From NCBI RefSeq assembly GCF_000968015.1, contig NZ_LACH01000021.1:43324-107323 (forward strand): a DNA stretch of 64,000 nt. Direction: 5' to 3'. The notes under the pieces are model-generated. The model saw nothing but the letters and a program-made list of their open reading frames with translations. It searched no databases and had not been told where the DNA came from. Of the stretch, positions 55,485 to 64,000 are shown in pieces. The position numbers were made by a program, and so were the translations under genes. Source of the DNA: Pseudomonas fluorescens. GTDB taxonomy: Bacteria > Pseudomonadota > Gammaproteobacteria > Pseudomonadales > Pseudomonadaceae. Within the stretch, counting starts at the first letter, position 1. Each line of letters opens with the position of its first letter.

Positions 55485-56465
55485 ATGCAACTCGGGATTA
55501 TTGGACTGGGCCGCATGGGCGGCAATATTGCGCGGCGCCTGATGCTCAACGGGCATACCACCGTTGTTTACGACCGCAATACCGCCTTTGTCGACACCCT
55601 GGCCGCAGAGGGCGCCTCTGGCGTCATCGACCTGCCGGCGCTGGTCGCTGGCCTGGCCAAGCCACGTGCGGTGTGGGTCATGCTGCCGGCCGGCGCACCG
55701 ACCGAAGACACCATCGACACCCTGAGCACCTTGCTCGAAGCTGGCGATACCATCATCGACGGCGGCAACACCTTCTATAAGGACGATATCCGCCGGGCGA
55801 AAACCCTCTCGGAAAAAGGCCTGCACTACGTCGACGTCGGCACCTCCGGCGGCGTCTGGGGCCTGGAGCGCGGTTACTGCATGATGATCGGCGGCGAAGC
55901 CGAGGTGGTTAAACGCCTTGATCCGCTGTTCGACAGCCTTGCACCGGGCTTGGGCGACATTCCTCGGACCAAGGACCGCAAGTCCGAAGACGATCGTGCC
56001 GAGCGCGGTTACATCCACGCAGGCCCGGCCGGTTCGGGCCATTTCGTGAAAATGATCCACAACGGCATCGAATACGGAATGATGCAGGCCTTCGCCGAAG
56101 GCTTCGACATCCTCAAGACCAAGGCCAGCACCAACCTGCCGGAAGACCAGCGTTTCGACCTGAACGTCGGCGACATCGCCGAAGTCTGGCGTCGTGGCAG
56201 CGTCGTGTCGTCCTGGTTGCTCGACCTGACCGCCGACGCGCTGGCCAGCGACCCGAAACTCGACGGTTACTCGGGTTCGGTGGCTGACAGCGGTGAAGGT
56301 CGCTGGACCATCGAAGCCGCCATGGAGCAATCGGTGCCTGTACCGGTGCTGTCGAACTCGCTGTTCTCCCGCTACCGTTCGCGCGGGCAAGGCACCTTTG
56401 GCGACAAGATCCTCTCGGCCCAGCGCTTCGGCTTCGGCGGCCACGTGGAGACTTCGAAAAAATGA
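55485..56465 (+). CDS. gnd: 6-phosphogluconate dehydrogenase, decarboxylating (short form)
   Basis: This 326-residue enzyme oxidises 6-phosphogluconate to ribulose 5-phosphate. It is the short GntZ/GndA-like form (usual Gnd is about 470 residues): [16 protein letters not shown] dinucleotide loop, [19 protein letters not shown] substrate loop and [27 protein letters not shown] with catalytic Lys and Glu. An Asp at the end of strand 2 (VVYDRN) hints at NAD preference. The stop overlaps the zwf start (ATGA). It is the first gene of an operon with zwf and a HAD phosphatase. Confidence 0.93.
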   Translation: MQLGIIGLGRMGGNIARRLMLNGHTTVVYDRNTAFVDTLAAEGASGVIDLPALVAGLAKPRAVWVMLPAGAPTEDTIDTLSTLLEAGDTIIDGGNTFYKDDIRRAKTLSEKGLHYVDVGTSGGVWGLERGYCMMIGGEAEVVKRLDPLFDSLAPGLGDIPRTKDRKSEDDRAERGYIHAGPAGSGHFVKMIHNGIEYGMMQAFAEGFDILKTKASTNLPEDQRFDLNVGDIAEVWRRGSVVSSWLLDLTADALASDPKLDGYSGSVADSGEGRWTIEAAMEQSVPVPVLSNSLFSRYRSRGQGTFGDKILSAQRFGFGGHVETSKK

Positions 56466-57985
56466 CCCGTCTGATCCGCAATAAATCCAAGGCAGAACCC
56501 GCACCACCGACCACGCTGTTTCTGTTCGGTGCCCATGGTGATCTGGTCAAGCGTCTGCTGATGCCGGCGCTGTACAACCTGAGTCGTGACGGTCTGCTTG
56601 GGGATGGACTGCGGATCATCGGCGTTGACCACAACGCCATCACCGATGAAGCCTTTGCGAAAAAACTCGAAGACTTCATTCGGGCCGAAGTGGCCGCCAA
56701 GGTCGGCAAGGGCGATCAAGCCCTTGACCCCGACCTGTGGGCCAAGTTGGCCAAAGGCATCAGCTACGTCCAGGGCGACTTCCTGGACGACAGCACCTAT
56801 CAAGCCCTGGCGGCGAAAATCGCCGCCAGCGGCACCGGCAATGCCGTTTTCTACCTGGCCACTGCGCCACGTTTTTTCAGCGAAGTGGTGCGTCGTCTCG
56901 GCGCCGCCGGCTTGCTGCAAGAATCGCCAGAAGCGTTCAGAAGGGTAGTGATCGAAAAACCCTTCGGTTCCGATCTGCCCACTGCCGAAGCCTTGAACGC
57001 TTGCTTGCTCAAGGTGATGACGGAAAACCAGATCTACCGGATCGATCACTATCTGGGCAAGGAAACCGTGCAGAACATTTTGATCAGCCGGTTCTCCAAC
57101 AGCTTGTTCGAAGCGTTCTGGAACAATCACTACATCGACCACGTACAAATCACCGCCGCCGAAACCGTTGGCGTGGAAACCCGTGGCAGTTTTTACGAAA
57201 ACACCGGCGCCTTGCGGGACATGGTGCCCAATCACCTGTTCCAATTGCTGGCGATGGTTGCCATGGAGCCGCCGGCCGCCTTTGGCGCCGATGCGGTACG
57301 CGGCGAGAAAGCCAAGGTAGTTGGTGCGATTCGGCCCTGGTCGGTCGAGGAAGCGTTGGCCAACTCGGTGCGCGGCCAATACACGGCGGGTGAAGTCGAC
57401 GGCAAAGAGTTGCCGGGGTATCGCCAGGAAAACAACGTGGCGCCCGACAGCAATACCGAAACCTACGTTGCGCTGAAAGTCATGATCGACAACTGGCGCT
57501 GGGTCGGCGTGCCGTTTTACCTGCGCACCGGCAAGCGCATGAGCGTGCGCGATACCGAGATTGTCATCTGCTTCAAACCGGCGCCGTATGCGCAGTTCCG
57601 CGATACCGAGGTCGATGAGCTGCAACCGACTTATCTGCGAATCCAGATTCAGCCTAACGAAGGCATGTGGTTCGATCTGCTGGCCAAACGGCCCGGCCCG
57701 GCCTTGAAAATGGCCAATATCGAACTGGGCTTTGCCTACAAGGATTTCTTTGAAATGCAGCCGTCTACCGGCTATGAAACCCTGATCTACGATTGCCTGA
57801 CCGGCGATCAGACGTTGTTCCAGCGCGCCGACAACATCGAGAACGGCTGGCGCGCCGTGCAGCCTTTCCTTGATGCCTGGCAGCAGGACACGAGCGTGCA
57901 AAGCTATGCCGCAGGCGAAGACGGCCCGCAGGCTGCGCAAGATCTGCTGACTCGCGACGGTCGCGTCTGGCACGGCCTCGGATGA
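56462..57985 (+). CDS. zwf: Glucose-6-phosphate dehydrogenase
   Basis: This 507-residue enzyme performs the first step of the oxidative pentose phosphate and Entner-Doudoroff routes. Cofactor loop [16 protein letters not shown], substrate signature [14 protein letters not shown] with the catalytic His region and [11 protein letters not shown] are present. It overlaps both neighbours by 4 nt, so the three genes are translationally coupled. It is probably a second zwf copy, since pseudomonads usually keep the main one beside hexR and pgl, which are absent here. Confidence 0.95.
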   Translation: MTRLIRNKSKAEPAPPTTLFLFGAHGDLVKRLLMPALYNLSRDGLLGDGLRIIGVDHNAITDEAFAKKLEDFIRAEVAAKVGKGDQALDPDLWAKLAKGISYVQGDFLDDSTYQALAAKIAASGTGNAVFYLATAPRFFSEVVRRLGAAGLLQESPEAFRRVVIEKPFGSDLPTAEALNACLLKVMTENQIYRIDHYLGKETVQNILISRFSNSLFEAFWNNHYIDHVQITAAETVGVETRGSFYENTGALRDMVPNHLFQLLAMVAMEPPAAFGADAVRGEKAKVVGAIRPWSVEEALANSVRGQYTAGEVDGKELPGYRQENNVAPDSNTETYVALKVMIDNWRWVGVPFYLRTGKRMSVRDTEIVICFKPAPYAQFRDTEVDELQPTYLRIQIQPNEGMWFDLLAKRPGPALKMANIELGFAYKDFFEMQPSTGYETLIYDCLTGDQTLFQRADNIENGWRAVQPFLDAWQQDTSVQSYAAGEDGPQAAQDLLTRDGRVWHGLG

Positions 57986-58803
57986 GTGAGCCGACGCAAC
58001 AGCCCATCCGTTTTCTGCTCAGCGACATGGACGGCACCTTGTTGCTGCCCGATCACAGCCTCAGCCAACGCACTATCGAAGCGGTCCGCTCCTTGCGCGA
58101 AGCCGGCGTGCTGTTCAGCCTGGCCACCGGTCGTCCACCCAAAGCCATGTTGCAGCAGATTGAAGCCCTGGGCGTCGACCTGCCGACGGCAGCCTTCAAT
58201 GGCGGCACCATCGTCAACCCGGATGGCAGTTTGCTGGTCGCACATTACTTGCCGGCAACGGCGGCGCTGACGGCATTGGCGCTGTTTGCCGACCGGCCGG
58301 ACATCGAAATCTGGGTGTTCAGTGGTGGCGACTGGTTGCTGAAAGATCCGAACGGCCCAATGGTGCCTCGTGAACAACACGGCCTGGGTTATCCGCCAGT
58401 GGTGGTGGAGAGTTTTGAGCCGTACCTGGAACGCATCGACAAGATCGTCGCCACCAGCAACAACGCGCCGTTGTTGATTGAGCTGGAAGCGCTGCTGCTG
58501 CCCAAAGTGGAAGGCCAGGCACAGGTCTCCCGTTCACAGCCGATTTATCTGGACGTGACCGCGATGCAAGCCAACAAGGGTGCGGCACTGGCGACACTGG
58601 CCGAATTTCTCGGCGTGCCGCTGGAGCAGACCGCGGCGCTGGGTGATGGCGGCAACGACCCTCCGATGTTCCATCGCGCAGGCTTGTCGATCGCCATGGG
58701 GCAGTCGGAAGAAGCGGTGAAGCGCCAGGCAGACGTGGTGACGGGCGCCAATACCGAGGACGGCGCGGCGCAAGCAATCGAGCGCTATATCCTGAAACGC
58801 TGA
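57982..58803 (+). CDS. HAD-superfamily Cof-type phosphatase
   Basis: This 273-residue hydrolase carries the nucleophile motif SDMDGTLL (Asp15, Asp17), motif II (FSLATGRPP) and the C-terminal LGDGGNDPPMF metal site with a Cof-type cap between them. Being coupled to gnd and zwf, it likely acts on a sugar phosphate or removes a toxic side product of that route (inference). Confidence 0.92.
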   Translation: MSEPTQQPIRFLLSDMDGTLLLPDHSLSQRTIEAVRSLREAGVLFSLATGRPPKAMLQQIEALGVDLPTAAFNGGTIVNPDGSLLVAHYLPATAALTALALFADRPDIEIWVFSGGDWLLKDPNGPMVPREQHGLGYPPVVVESFEPYLERIDKIVATSNNAPLLIELEALLLPKVEGQAQVSRSQPIYLDVTAMQANKGAALATLAEFLGVPLEQTAALGDGGNDPPMFHRAGLSIAMGQSEEAVKRQADVVTGANTEDGAAQAIERYILKR

Positions 58804-58809
58804 AACCCC

Positions 58810-58910
58810 TGTAGGAGCTGTCGAGTGCAACGAGGCTGCGATCTTTTGATCTTCGCTTGTAAAAGCAACATCAAAAGATCGCAGCCTCGTTGCACTCGAC
58901 AGCTCCTACA
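58810..58910. repeat. Inverted repeat, GTAGGAGCTGTCGAGTGCAACGAGGCTGCGATC family
   Basis: Arms of about 40 nt are perfectly inverted around a short AT-rich loop, in the same family as 41918 with GCAACG in place of GAAACG. It lies between convergent HAD and NhaB stops. Confidence 0.93.
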
Positions 58911-58922
58911 GGTTGATTGGTG

Positions 58923-60425
58923 TTACAGCCAGAAACTCACTGCGTACCACCCCAGTACACCCATCACCACGGTGTACGGCAGCGCCATCCACACCATCCG
59001 CCCGTACGACAGGCGAATCAGCGGTGCAATCGCCGAGGTCAGCAGGAACAGAAACGCAGCCTGACCATTGGGCGTCGCCACGCTCGGCAGGTTGGTGCCG
59101 GTGTTGATCGCAATCGCCAGCGTCTCGAAATGCTCACGGCTCATGTGGCCAGAGATGAAGGCCTGTTTGACTTCGGTGATGTAAATGGTCGCGACGAACA
59201 CGTTATCGCTGATGGCCGACAGCAAGCCGTTGGCAATAAACAGCATGCCCGGTTGTTGATCCGCTGGCAGCGCCAACACCCACTGGATCAAAGGTGTGAA
59301 CAGTTGCTGATCGTGAATCACCGCCACCACTGCGAAAAACACCACCAGCAGCGCTGTGAACGGCATGGCGTCCTTGAACGCGTTGCCGATACGGTGTTCG
59401 TCGGTGATACCCGTGAAGGCGGTGATCAGCACGATCACCATCAAGCCGATCAGGCCGACCTCAGCAATATGGAACGCCAGCCCCGCAATCAGAATCAGCG
59501 CTGCCAACCCCTGCACGATGAGCGCCGCACGTTGGCGCGAGGTGCGTTCGGCATTATCTTCGGCGGCGTAATTGGCCAGAACCGCACGCACGTTGTCCGG
59601 CAACAGCGTGCCGTAACCGAACCAGCGAAGTTTCTCCAGCAGGACGCAGGTCACCAGGCCGGCCACCAGGACTGGCAATGAAACCGGGGCGACTTTCAGA
59701 AAGAACTCAGAGAAGTGCCAGCCCATCTCATGGCCGATCAGCAGGTTTTGCGGCTCACCGACCAATGTGCAAACACCGCCCAGTGCGGTACCCACGGCAC
59801 CGTGCATCAGCAGACTGCGCAGAAAGGCGCGGAATTGTTCGAGGTCGGCGTGATGGAGGGTGGGCAGGTGCTGGTCATCGCCAAACTCACTGTCCTGACG
59901 CGGATCGTTGCCGGAGGCGACGCGGTGATACACCGAGTAAAACCCGACGGCTGCACTGATGATCACGGCGGTCACGGTCAAGGCATCGAGAAACGCCGAC
60001 AGAAACGCCGACAGGAAGCAGAACATCAATGCCAGCAGCGCCTTGGAGCGAACCCCGAGCAGGAGTCGTGAGAACAAAAACAGCAGCAGGTCTTTCATGA
60101 AGTAGATGCCGGCCACCATGAACATCAGCAGCAGGATCACCGGGAAGTTGTGCACCAGCTCGTCGTAGAGTGCCTGGGGCGTGGTCATCTTCAGCAACAG
60201 TGCTTCGACCAACAGCAGGCCTCCGGGCATTAACGGATAACACTTGAGCGCCATGGCCAGGGTAAAGATGAACTCCAGCACCAGCAGCCAGCCGGCCACC
60301 ACCGGGCCTACGGTCCACAGCGTCAATGCGTTGAGAATCAGGAAGCCGATAATGCTTGCCTTGTACCAGCGGGGTGAATGCCCGAGAAAATTGTGCGCGA
60401 ACGCCTGAGCCATTGAACCGGGCAT
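58923..60425 (-). CDS. nhaB: Sodium/proton antiporter NhaB
   Basis: This 500-residue inner-membrane antiporter has about twelve helices. The N-terminus [21 protein letters not shown] and the conserved [25 protein letters not shown] segment mark NhaB; length matches the family. It exports sodium in exchange for protons. AGGAG lies 7 nt before the ATG at 60425. Confidence 0.95.
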   Translation of the reverse strand: MPGSMAQAFAHNFLGHSPRWYKASIIGFLILNALTLWTVGPVVAGWLLVLEFIFTLAMALKCYPLMPGGLLLVEALLLKMTTPQALYDELVHNFPVILLLMFMVAGIYFMKDLLLFLFSRLLLGVRSKALLALMFCFLSAFLSAFLDALTVTAVIISAAVGFYSVYHRVASGNDPRQDSEFGDDQHLPTLHHADLEQFRAFLRSLLMHGAVGTALGGVCTLVGEPQNLLIGHEMGWHFSEFFLKVAPVSLPVLVAGLVTCVLLEKLRWFGYGTLLPDNVRAVLANYAAEDNAERTSRQRAALIVQGLAALILIAGLAFHIAEVGLIGLMVIVLITAFTGITDEHRIGNAFKDAMPFTALLVVFFAVVAVIHDQQLFTPLIQWVLALPADQQPGMLFIANGLLSAISDNVFVATIYITEVKQAFISGHMSREHFETLAIAINTGTNLPSVATPNGQAAFLFLLTSAIAPLIRLSYGRMVWMALPYTVVMGVLGWYAVSFWL

Positions 60426-60503
60426 CGGCTACTCCTTGAATTAAGAAGCGCGCAACTTGCCGTAAGCGGAAGGGAAGATCAAGTGTAGGAAAACTGTGCA
60501 GGC

Positions 60504-61793
60504 TTACGCCAGGTAGCGTGCGACGATCGCTCGATAGTTGCCGTCCAGTGAATAGCCTGCGACGACGATGTTTCCATCGGCCTGCATGACCACTGAAGTT
60601 GCGGTATCCAGGCTGCGGCTCAGGCGGGTGCGAACCCAGCCGGCACCATTGCCGAAGCTGCGATCGAGTTGCCCGTCGGGGAGATGCCGCGCCAGAATGA
60701 AATCCGCCTCGACGCCGCCGATCGTGGCCCCGACCGTCACCACGCAACCGTCCGGCAGTGCCTTTGCGTCGGTCCACTGGCAGCCACTGTGACCGATTTC
60801 CAGCAGTTGGGGCTGGCCTCCATTGCAATGAATGTCCGGGCGGCCGTTGCTGTGTACTTTCAGTGCCAGGCAATGCATCGGTTCGCGGCTGCTGCCAAAG
60901 CACTGCACATCGCCATTTTCCTGTTGGACGATCTGGCTGACCTGAGCGCTGTACCCGCGTGCCTTGAAGGTCATGAAACCATCCACGGCGAAACAATCGT
61001 CGAGCCTGCCGTCGGTGTGATAGCGGGCCAGCAGACCTTCTTCTGGGAAGTTGATCGAACCGCCCACCAGGATCCGCCCGTCTCGTTGCACCATCAGGCT
61101 GCTGAGCCAGGTGTTCATCAACAAGTGCCTGACCATCACGAAGCCACGACCGTTGAAGGTGTCGTCCAGCGAGCCGTCGGTGTTGAGTCGTATCAGGATG
61201 CCGACATGATCGGACAGTTCGAAGTGATGATTGGCCTGTAGCAGTATTCGACCATCTTCCTGCACGCAGAAATCACAAGCTTCTGCGCCCGGTACGCCGG
61301 GGGGTAGCCAGGTGTCACGTACGCCTTGGGAAAGACCGCCCGGCAGACGCACGACGTAGCGGCCATTGTCGCCAAAACATTGCGCCGGTCGACCATGCTG
61401 ATCAAACAGGGCGAGGGCGGGCAGTGTCCGGTGAGCATTTTCGTAGTGCAGGCCGGCTACCAGAATGTGCCCATCAGGCAGTACGTGGACTTTGCCGGCC
61501 ATGGCCTCGAAGCCGTGTTCAAATTGCCCGATGACGCTGCCTTGATTGCCGAACGCCAGATCTGCCGAGCCGTCCTCGAGCAAGCGTGCCACGCCGAAGC
61601 GGCTACCGCCTGGCGTTCCGATCTTCGCCGCGACTAACAACCTGCCATGTGAATCAATCGCGACCCCGTTGGCCATGCTTGAGAGGCTGCCAGCGAAATA
61701 CACCTGGGTTTTGCCAGCCGAGGCAAAAGTTGTATCAAGTTTTCCGGCGTCGCTCAGTGTTTCCGGTAATGCAAACTCGGTCTGGATTGACAT
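60504..61793 (-). CDS. Delta-60 repeat beta-propeller protein
   Basis: This 429-residue protein is built of about six to seven repeats of roughly 55 residues, each of the kind RxxxDGSLDxTFxxxGxV followed by xxQxDGRILVAG (examples: LNTDGSLDDTFNGRGFV and VQRDGRILVGG). It has no signal peptide or membrane helix. The role of these delta-60 proteins is unknown; the fold is probably a propeller or solenoid. The ATG at 61793 follows AGGAG; the longer frame upstream is not supported. It lies between NhaB and a small unknown gene. Confidence 0.85.
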   Translation of the reverse strand: MSIQTEFALPETLSDAGKLDTTFASAGKTQVYFAGSLSSMANGVAIDSHGRLLVAAKIGTPGGSRFGVARLLEDGSADLAFGNQGSVIGQFEHGFEAMAGKVHVLPDGHILVAGLHYENAHRTLPALALFDQHGRPAQCFGDNGRYVVRLPGGLSQGVRDTWLPPGVPGAEACDFCVQEDGRILLQANHHFELSDHVGILIRLNTDGSLDDTFNGRGFVMVRHLLMNTWLSSLMVQRDGRILVGGSINFPEEGLLARYHTDGRLDDCFAVDGFMTFKARGYSAQVSQIVQQENGDVQCFGSSREPMHCLALKVHSNGRPDIHCNGGQPQLLEIGHSGCQWTDAKALPDGCVVTVGATIGGVEADFILARHLPDGQLDRSFGNGAGWVRTRLSRSLDTATSVVMQADGNIVVAGYSLDGNYRAIVARYLA

Positions 61794-62000
61794 GCACGCA
61801 GCTCCTTGCGAGTCGTCCTGAACCGGGAGTTTGGGTGGCGACTGTATAAGGAAACATTCAATCCCTGAACGACTGGATGCACAACTGTCATAACTAACAG
61901 ACGGAGGGTCGCTGTGTGCCAGAACAGTGTCTTTTCGACCCACTGACAAGCCTGCCAAGTAGTTGGGCGTGTGTAAGTTCGAATATTAATCGGGGAGGGT

Positions 62001-62024
62001 GCGGGTTACCGTTTAGTAACCCGC
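62001..62024. terminator. Hairpin after the 89-residue gene
   Basis: A 9-bp stem GCGGGTTAC/GTAACCCGC with a 6-nt loop lies 8 nt past the stop at 62032 on the minus strand. No T-run follows on that strand, so termination is uncertain. Confidence 0.5.
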
Positions 62025-62031
62025 AAAACGC

Positions 62032-62301
62032 TTAGTGTGGCATCGACCATGATTGGAGTTTGTAACCCTCCTCACTCAATTCCGCGCGCGCCGCTTCAAG
62101 CAGGCATTCAAGTTGCGCAGGATCGGTATAGGCACTGCTTGGGATCTGCTTACGGCCGATGCTGCGGGTGTTGGTGCGATCGATGACGGTCAGGCTGAGT
62201 TCGCCATTGCCGTCTTGTGGGGCCCAGGCCACGCATTGGAACGGTTGGAATGCGCGGTCGGCAATCAAAAGAGCTTCGTTGATGCGGAGCGGGGCGTTCA
62301 T
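62032..62301 (-). CDS. Hypothetical protein, 89 residues
   Basis: This small soluble protein shows alternating strands (RAFQPFQCVAWAPQDGNGELSLTVIDR) and a C-terminal helix (AQLECLLEAARAELSEEG), and the family is not recognised. The ATG at 62301 has GAGA upstream; a further in-frame ATG at 62325 is less likely. It diverges from the sigma-54 regulator. Confidence 0.75.
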   Translation of the reverse strand: MNAPLRINEALLIADRAFQPFQCVAWAPQDGNGELSLTVIDRTNTRSIGRKQIPSSAYTDPAQLECLLEAARAELSEEGYKLQSWSMPH

Positions 62302-62643
62302 GGGTTTTTCTCTCTGTATGCCCAATCAAGTGATGTGCCGTCGGTTGGGCTTACCGTTCGGCTGGTTACTTGTACTGATGCCCGCAACCGGGGGGCGGGT
62401 CACATACAATTAAAAGAAATATCAACTTTCTTTCATTGGCTCAAGGTGTGGACAGGAATTGAAAGCTGAATGAAAGGAAGGCGTCGTTAGGCAACTCACT
62501 AAGTCGCTTCTTATAACTAATAACGCGACTGCTCTATAGTCAAACGGTACAAGGTCACGTCAAATTATTGCTAACGTTACAGCCAGGTCCGCCAAACGAC
62601 TGTTTTTAATAATATTTCATAAATTTGGCGCCAAGGAACAGTC
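62302..62643. other. Intergenic region before the sigma-54 activator
   Basis: The 342 nt carry no gene I can support. The right half is AT-rich (runs such as AATAATATTTCATAAATTTGG before the start) and probably contains the promoter of the regulator at 62644 and, leftward, of the 89-residue gene. No clear sigma-54 site (GG-N10-GC) or operator was found by eye. Confidence 0.5.
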
Positions 62644-63969
62644 ATGATCGAAGCGCCTGCGTTACGACGTCTGTTAGTAGTGGATCCTTGCGACGACTGC
62701 CATCGTCTGCTGCCGGTTTTGCGCTCTGTGGGTTGGGACGTTGACAGCTGCACCTTGGAAAACGTCGCCGACAAAACCTGCGATGTCGGCCTGTTGCGTT
62801 TGCAGCCTTTTCACCTCGAACGCCCGGAAGCCGTCAAAGAGCTGATCAGCCATAGCGGTACCGAGTGGATCGCCGTACTCAACCAGGAAGTCCTGCGATT
62901 GCAGAATGTAGGAGACTTTGTCTGTGAATGGTTTTTCGATTTCCATACCTTGCCATTCGATGTGTCCCGGGTTCAGGTGACACTGGGCCGGGCATTCGGG
63001 ATGGCCCGCCTGCGTGGGCAGGGCACCGTTCACATTGATCAGCCTGAACACGAGTTGCTTGGCGACAGCAAACCCATTCGCGAACTGCGCAAGTTGCTGA
63101 GCAAGCTGGCGCCCACCGAGTCTCCGGTATTGATCCGTGGTGAAAGCGGTACGGGTAAAGAACTGGTCGCCCGCACGCTCCATCGACAATCCCAACGTCA
63201 CAGCAAACCCTTTGTCGCGATCAATTGCGGCGCAATTCCCGAACACTTGATCCAGTCCGAACTGTTTGGCCACGAGAAGGGTGCTTTTACTGGCGCCCAT
63301 CAACGCAAGGTCGGGCGGATCGAAGCGGCTCACGGCGGCACGCTGTTTCTCGACGAAATCGGTGATCTGCCCCTGGAGCTGCAGGCGAACCTGTTGCGTT
63401 TCCTCCAGGAAAAGCACATCGAGCGGGTGGGCGGCAGTCAGCCGATTCCCGTGGATGTGCGGGTATTGGCCGCGACCCATGTCGATCTTGAGGCCGCGAT
63501 CGAGAAGAAGCGCTTTCGCGAAGATCTGTATTATCGCCTGAACGTGTTGCAGGTCGCGACCGCGCCCCTGCGTGAGCGCAATGGCGATCTGTCGATGCTG
63601 GCCAACCACTTTTCCCATTTCTACAGCCATGAAACCGGCCGCCGTCCGCGCAGCTTCAGTGAAGACGCCTTGATTGCCATGGGCAAGCATGACTGGCCGG
63701 GCAATGTGCGCGAGCTGGCCAACCGGGTACGTCGCGGGTTGGTACTGGCCGAAGGCCGGCAGATCGAAGCGCGAGACCTTGGGCTGATCAGCCAGCAGAC
63801 CATTGCCGCGCCGATGGGCACACTGGAAAACTACAAGCACCGGGCAGAGCGCCAGGCCTTGTGCGATGTACTTAACCGCCACAGCGATAATTTGAGCATC
63901 GCCGCCAAGGTGCTGGGGATATCCAGGCCGACCTTCTACCGTTTGTTGCACAAGCATCAGATACGTTAG
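62644..63969 (+). CDS. Sigma-54-dependent activator with VpsR-like N-terminus
   Basis: This 441-residue enhancer-binding protein has an N-terminal VpsR-like receiver-fold domain (about 8-125) with DPCDDC at its start but no clear phospho-acceptor set. The AAA+ domain (about 138-370) follows with Walker A GESGTGKE (166-173), the sigma-54-contacting GAFTGA (213-218) and Walker B LFLDEIGD (234-241). A Fis-type helix-turn-helix closes the protein (LSIAAKVLGISRPTFYRLL). All motifs needed to drive sigma-54 polymerase are intact. In VpsR-type proteins the N-terminus responds to cyclic-di-GMP rather than phosphorylation; whether that holds here is unknown. The sequence after 63970 shows an A-run but too little remains to judge. 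Confidence 0.9.
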   Translation: MIEAPALRRLLVVDPCDDCHRLLPVLRSVGWDVDSCTLENVADKTCDVGLLRLQPFHLERPEAVKELISHSGTEWIAVLNQEVLRLQNVGDFVCEWFFDFHTLPFDVSRVQVTLGRAFGMARLRGQGTVHIDQPEHELLGDSKPIRELRKLLSKLAPTESPVLIRGESGTGKELVARTLHRQSQRHSKPFVAINCGAIPEHLIQSELFGHEKGAFTGAHQRKVGRIEAAHGGTLFLDEIGDLPLELQANLLRFLQEKHIERVGGSQPIPVDVRVLAATHVDLEAAIEKKRFREDLYYRLNVLQVATAPLRERNGDLSMLANHFSHFYSHETGRRPRSFSEDALIAMGKHDWPGNVRELANRVRRGLVLAEGRQIEARDLGLISQQTIAAPMGTLENYKHRAERQALCDVLNRHSDNLSIAAKVLGISRPTFYRLLHKHQIR

Positions 63970-64000
63970 ACGCAAACAACAAAAAAAAGGTTCTTCACGG

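Noticed and set aside
37684..58910. CRISPR array
   Set aside because: The repeats are inverted pairs of REP type, scattered and without regular spacers.
58923..59681. Plus-strand frames opposite nhaB
   Set aside because: They are antisense shadows; NhaB similarity on the minus strand is clear over its full length.
62674..63975. A 433-codon minus-strand frame opposite the sigma-54 regulator
   Set aside because: The plus-strand protein has all sigma-54 activator motifs; the antisense frame has none.

Overview
The window reads as chromosome of a Pseudomonas of the fluorescens group. The grounds are gene content and style: a pyoverdine-maturation acylase (pvdQ), a TonB siderophore receptor, DpkA, a short-form gndA-zwf operon, an LEA-type lipoprotein, HAE1 efflux with an RstAB-like two-component system, and many copies of GC-rich REP-type inverted repeats typical of this group. 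Gene names rest on recognition of protein families from their sequences; no database search was run. No tRNA, rRNA, CRISPR array, insertion sequence or prophage was seen.

Layout. 0-4.6 kb: the end of an unknown gene, a classical autotransporter with its terminator, a hypothetical protein and a DUF1345 membrane protein. 4.7-11.3 kb: an RND efflux adaptor and permease, divergent from a response regulator and histidine kinase. 11.3-13.2 kb: a TPR protein, an ECF sigma factor and its anti-sigma factor; the sigma gene has no ordinary start codon where homology demands one. 13.3-18.8 kb: housekeeping and redox genes (2-hydroxyacid dehydrogenase, alpha/beta hydrolase, YqaA, DUF411, aldo/keto reductase, LysR).

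18.6-25.8 kb holds the most unusual part. It is a five-gene minus-strand operon encoding an MdfA-like exporter, a LuxE-like acyl-protein synthetase, an 800-residue fusion of a LuxC-like acyl reductase with a PaaK-like adenylating domain, a second stand-alone PaaK-like protein and a GNAT acyltransferase. Luciferase is absent, so this looks like an uncharacterised pathway that activates carboxylic acids, reduces one to an aldehyde, may acylate an amine, and exports the product.

26-30.6 kb: small membrane and lipoprotein genes, a Fur-like winged-helix protein, pvdQ behind a PvdS-type promoter, and a convergent FecR-type sensor without a sigma partner. 30.7-35.6 kb: a 1607-residue probable toxin of the large Pseudomonas dermonecrotic-toxin-like type ending in an aspzincin (M35-like) metallopeptidase motif. 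35.8-47.6 kb: metabolic genes with local regulators (dpkA, nitrilase with LysR, NCS2 purine permease, LysR, polyamine-binding protein and agmatinase, aldo/keto reductase with a YafY-type regulator). 47.7-55.2 kb: ZapE, DinB-family and GNAT proteins, a TonB siderophore receptor with a Fur box, and the phosphoethanolamine transferase CptA. 55.5-60.4 kb: gndA-zwf-HAD, translationally coupled, and NhaB. 60.5-64 kb: a delta-60 repeat beta-propeller protein, a small protein and a sigma-54 activator with a VpsR-like N-terminus.
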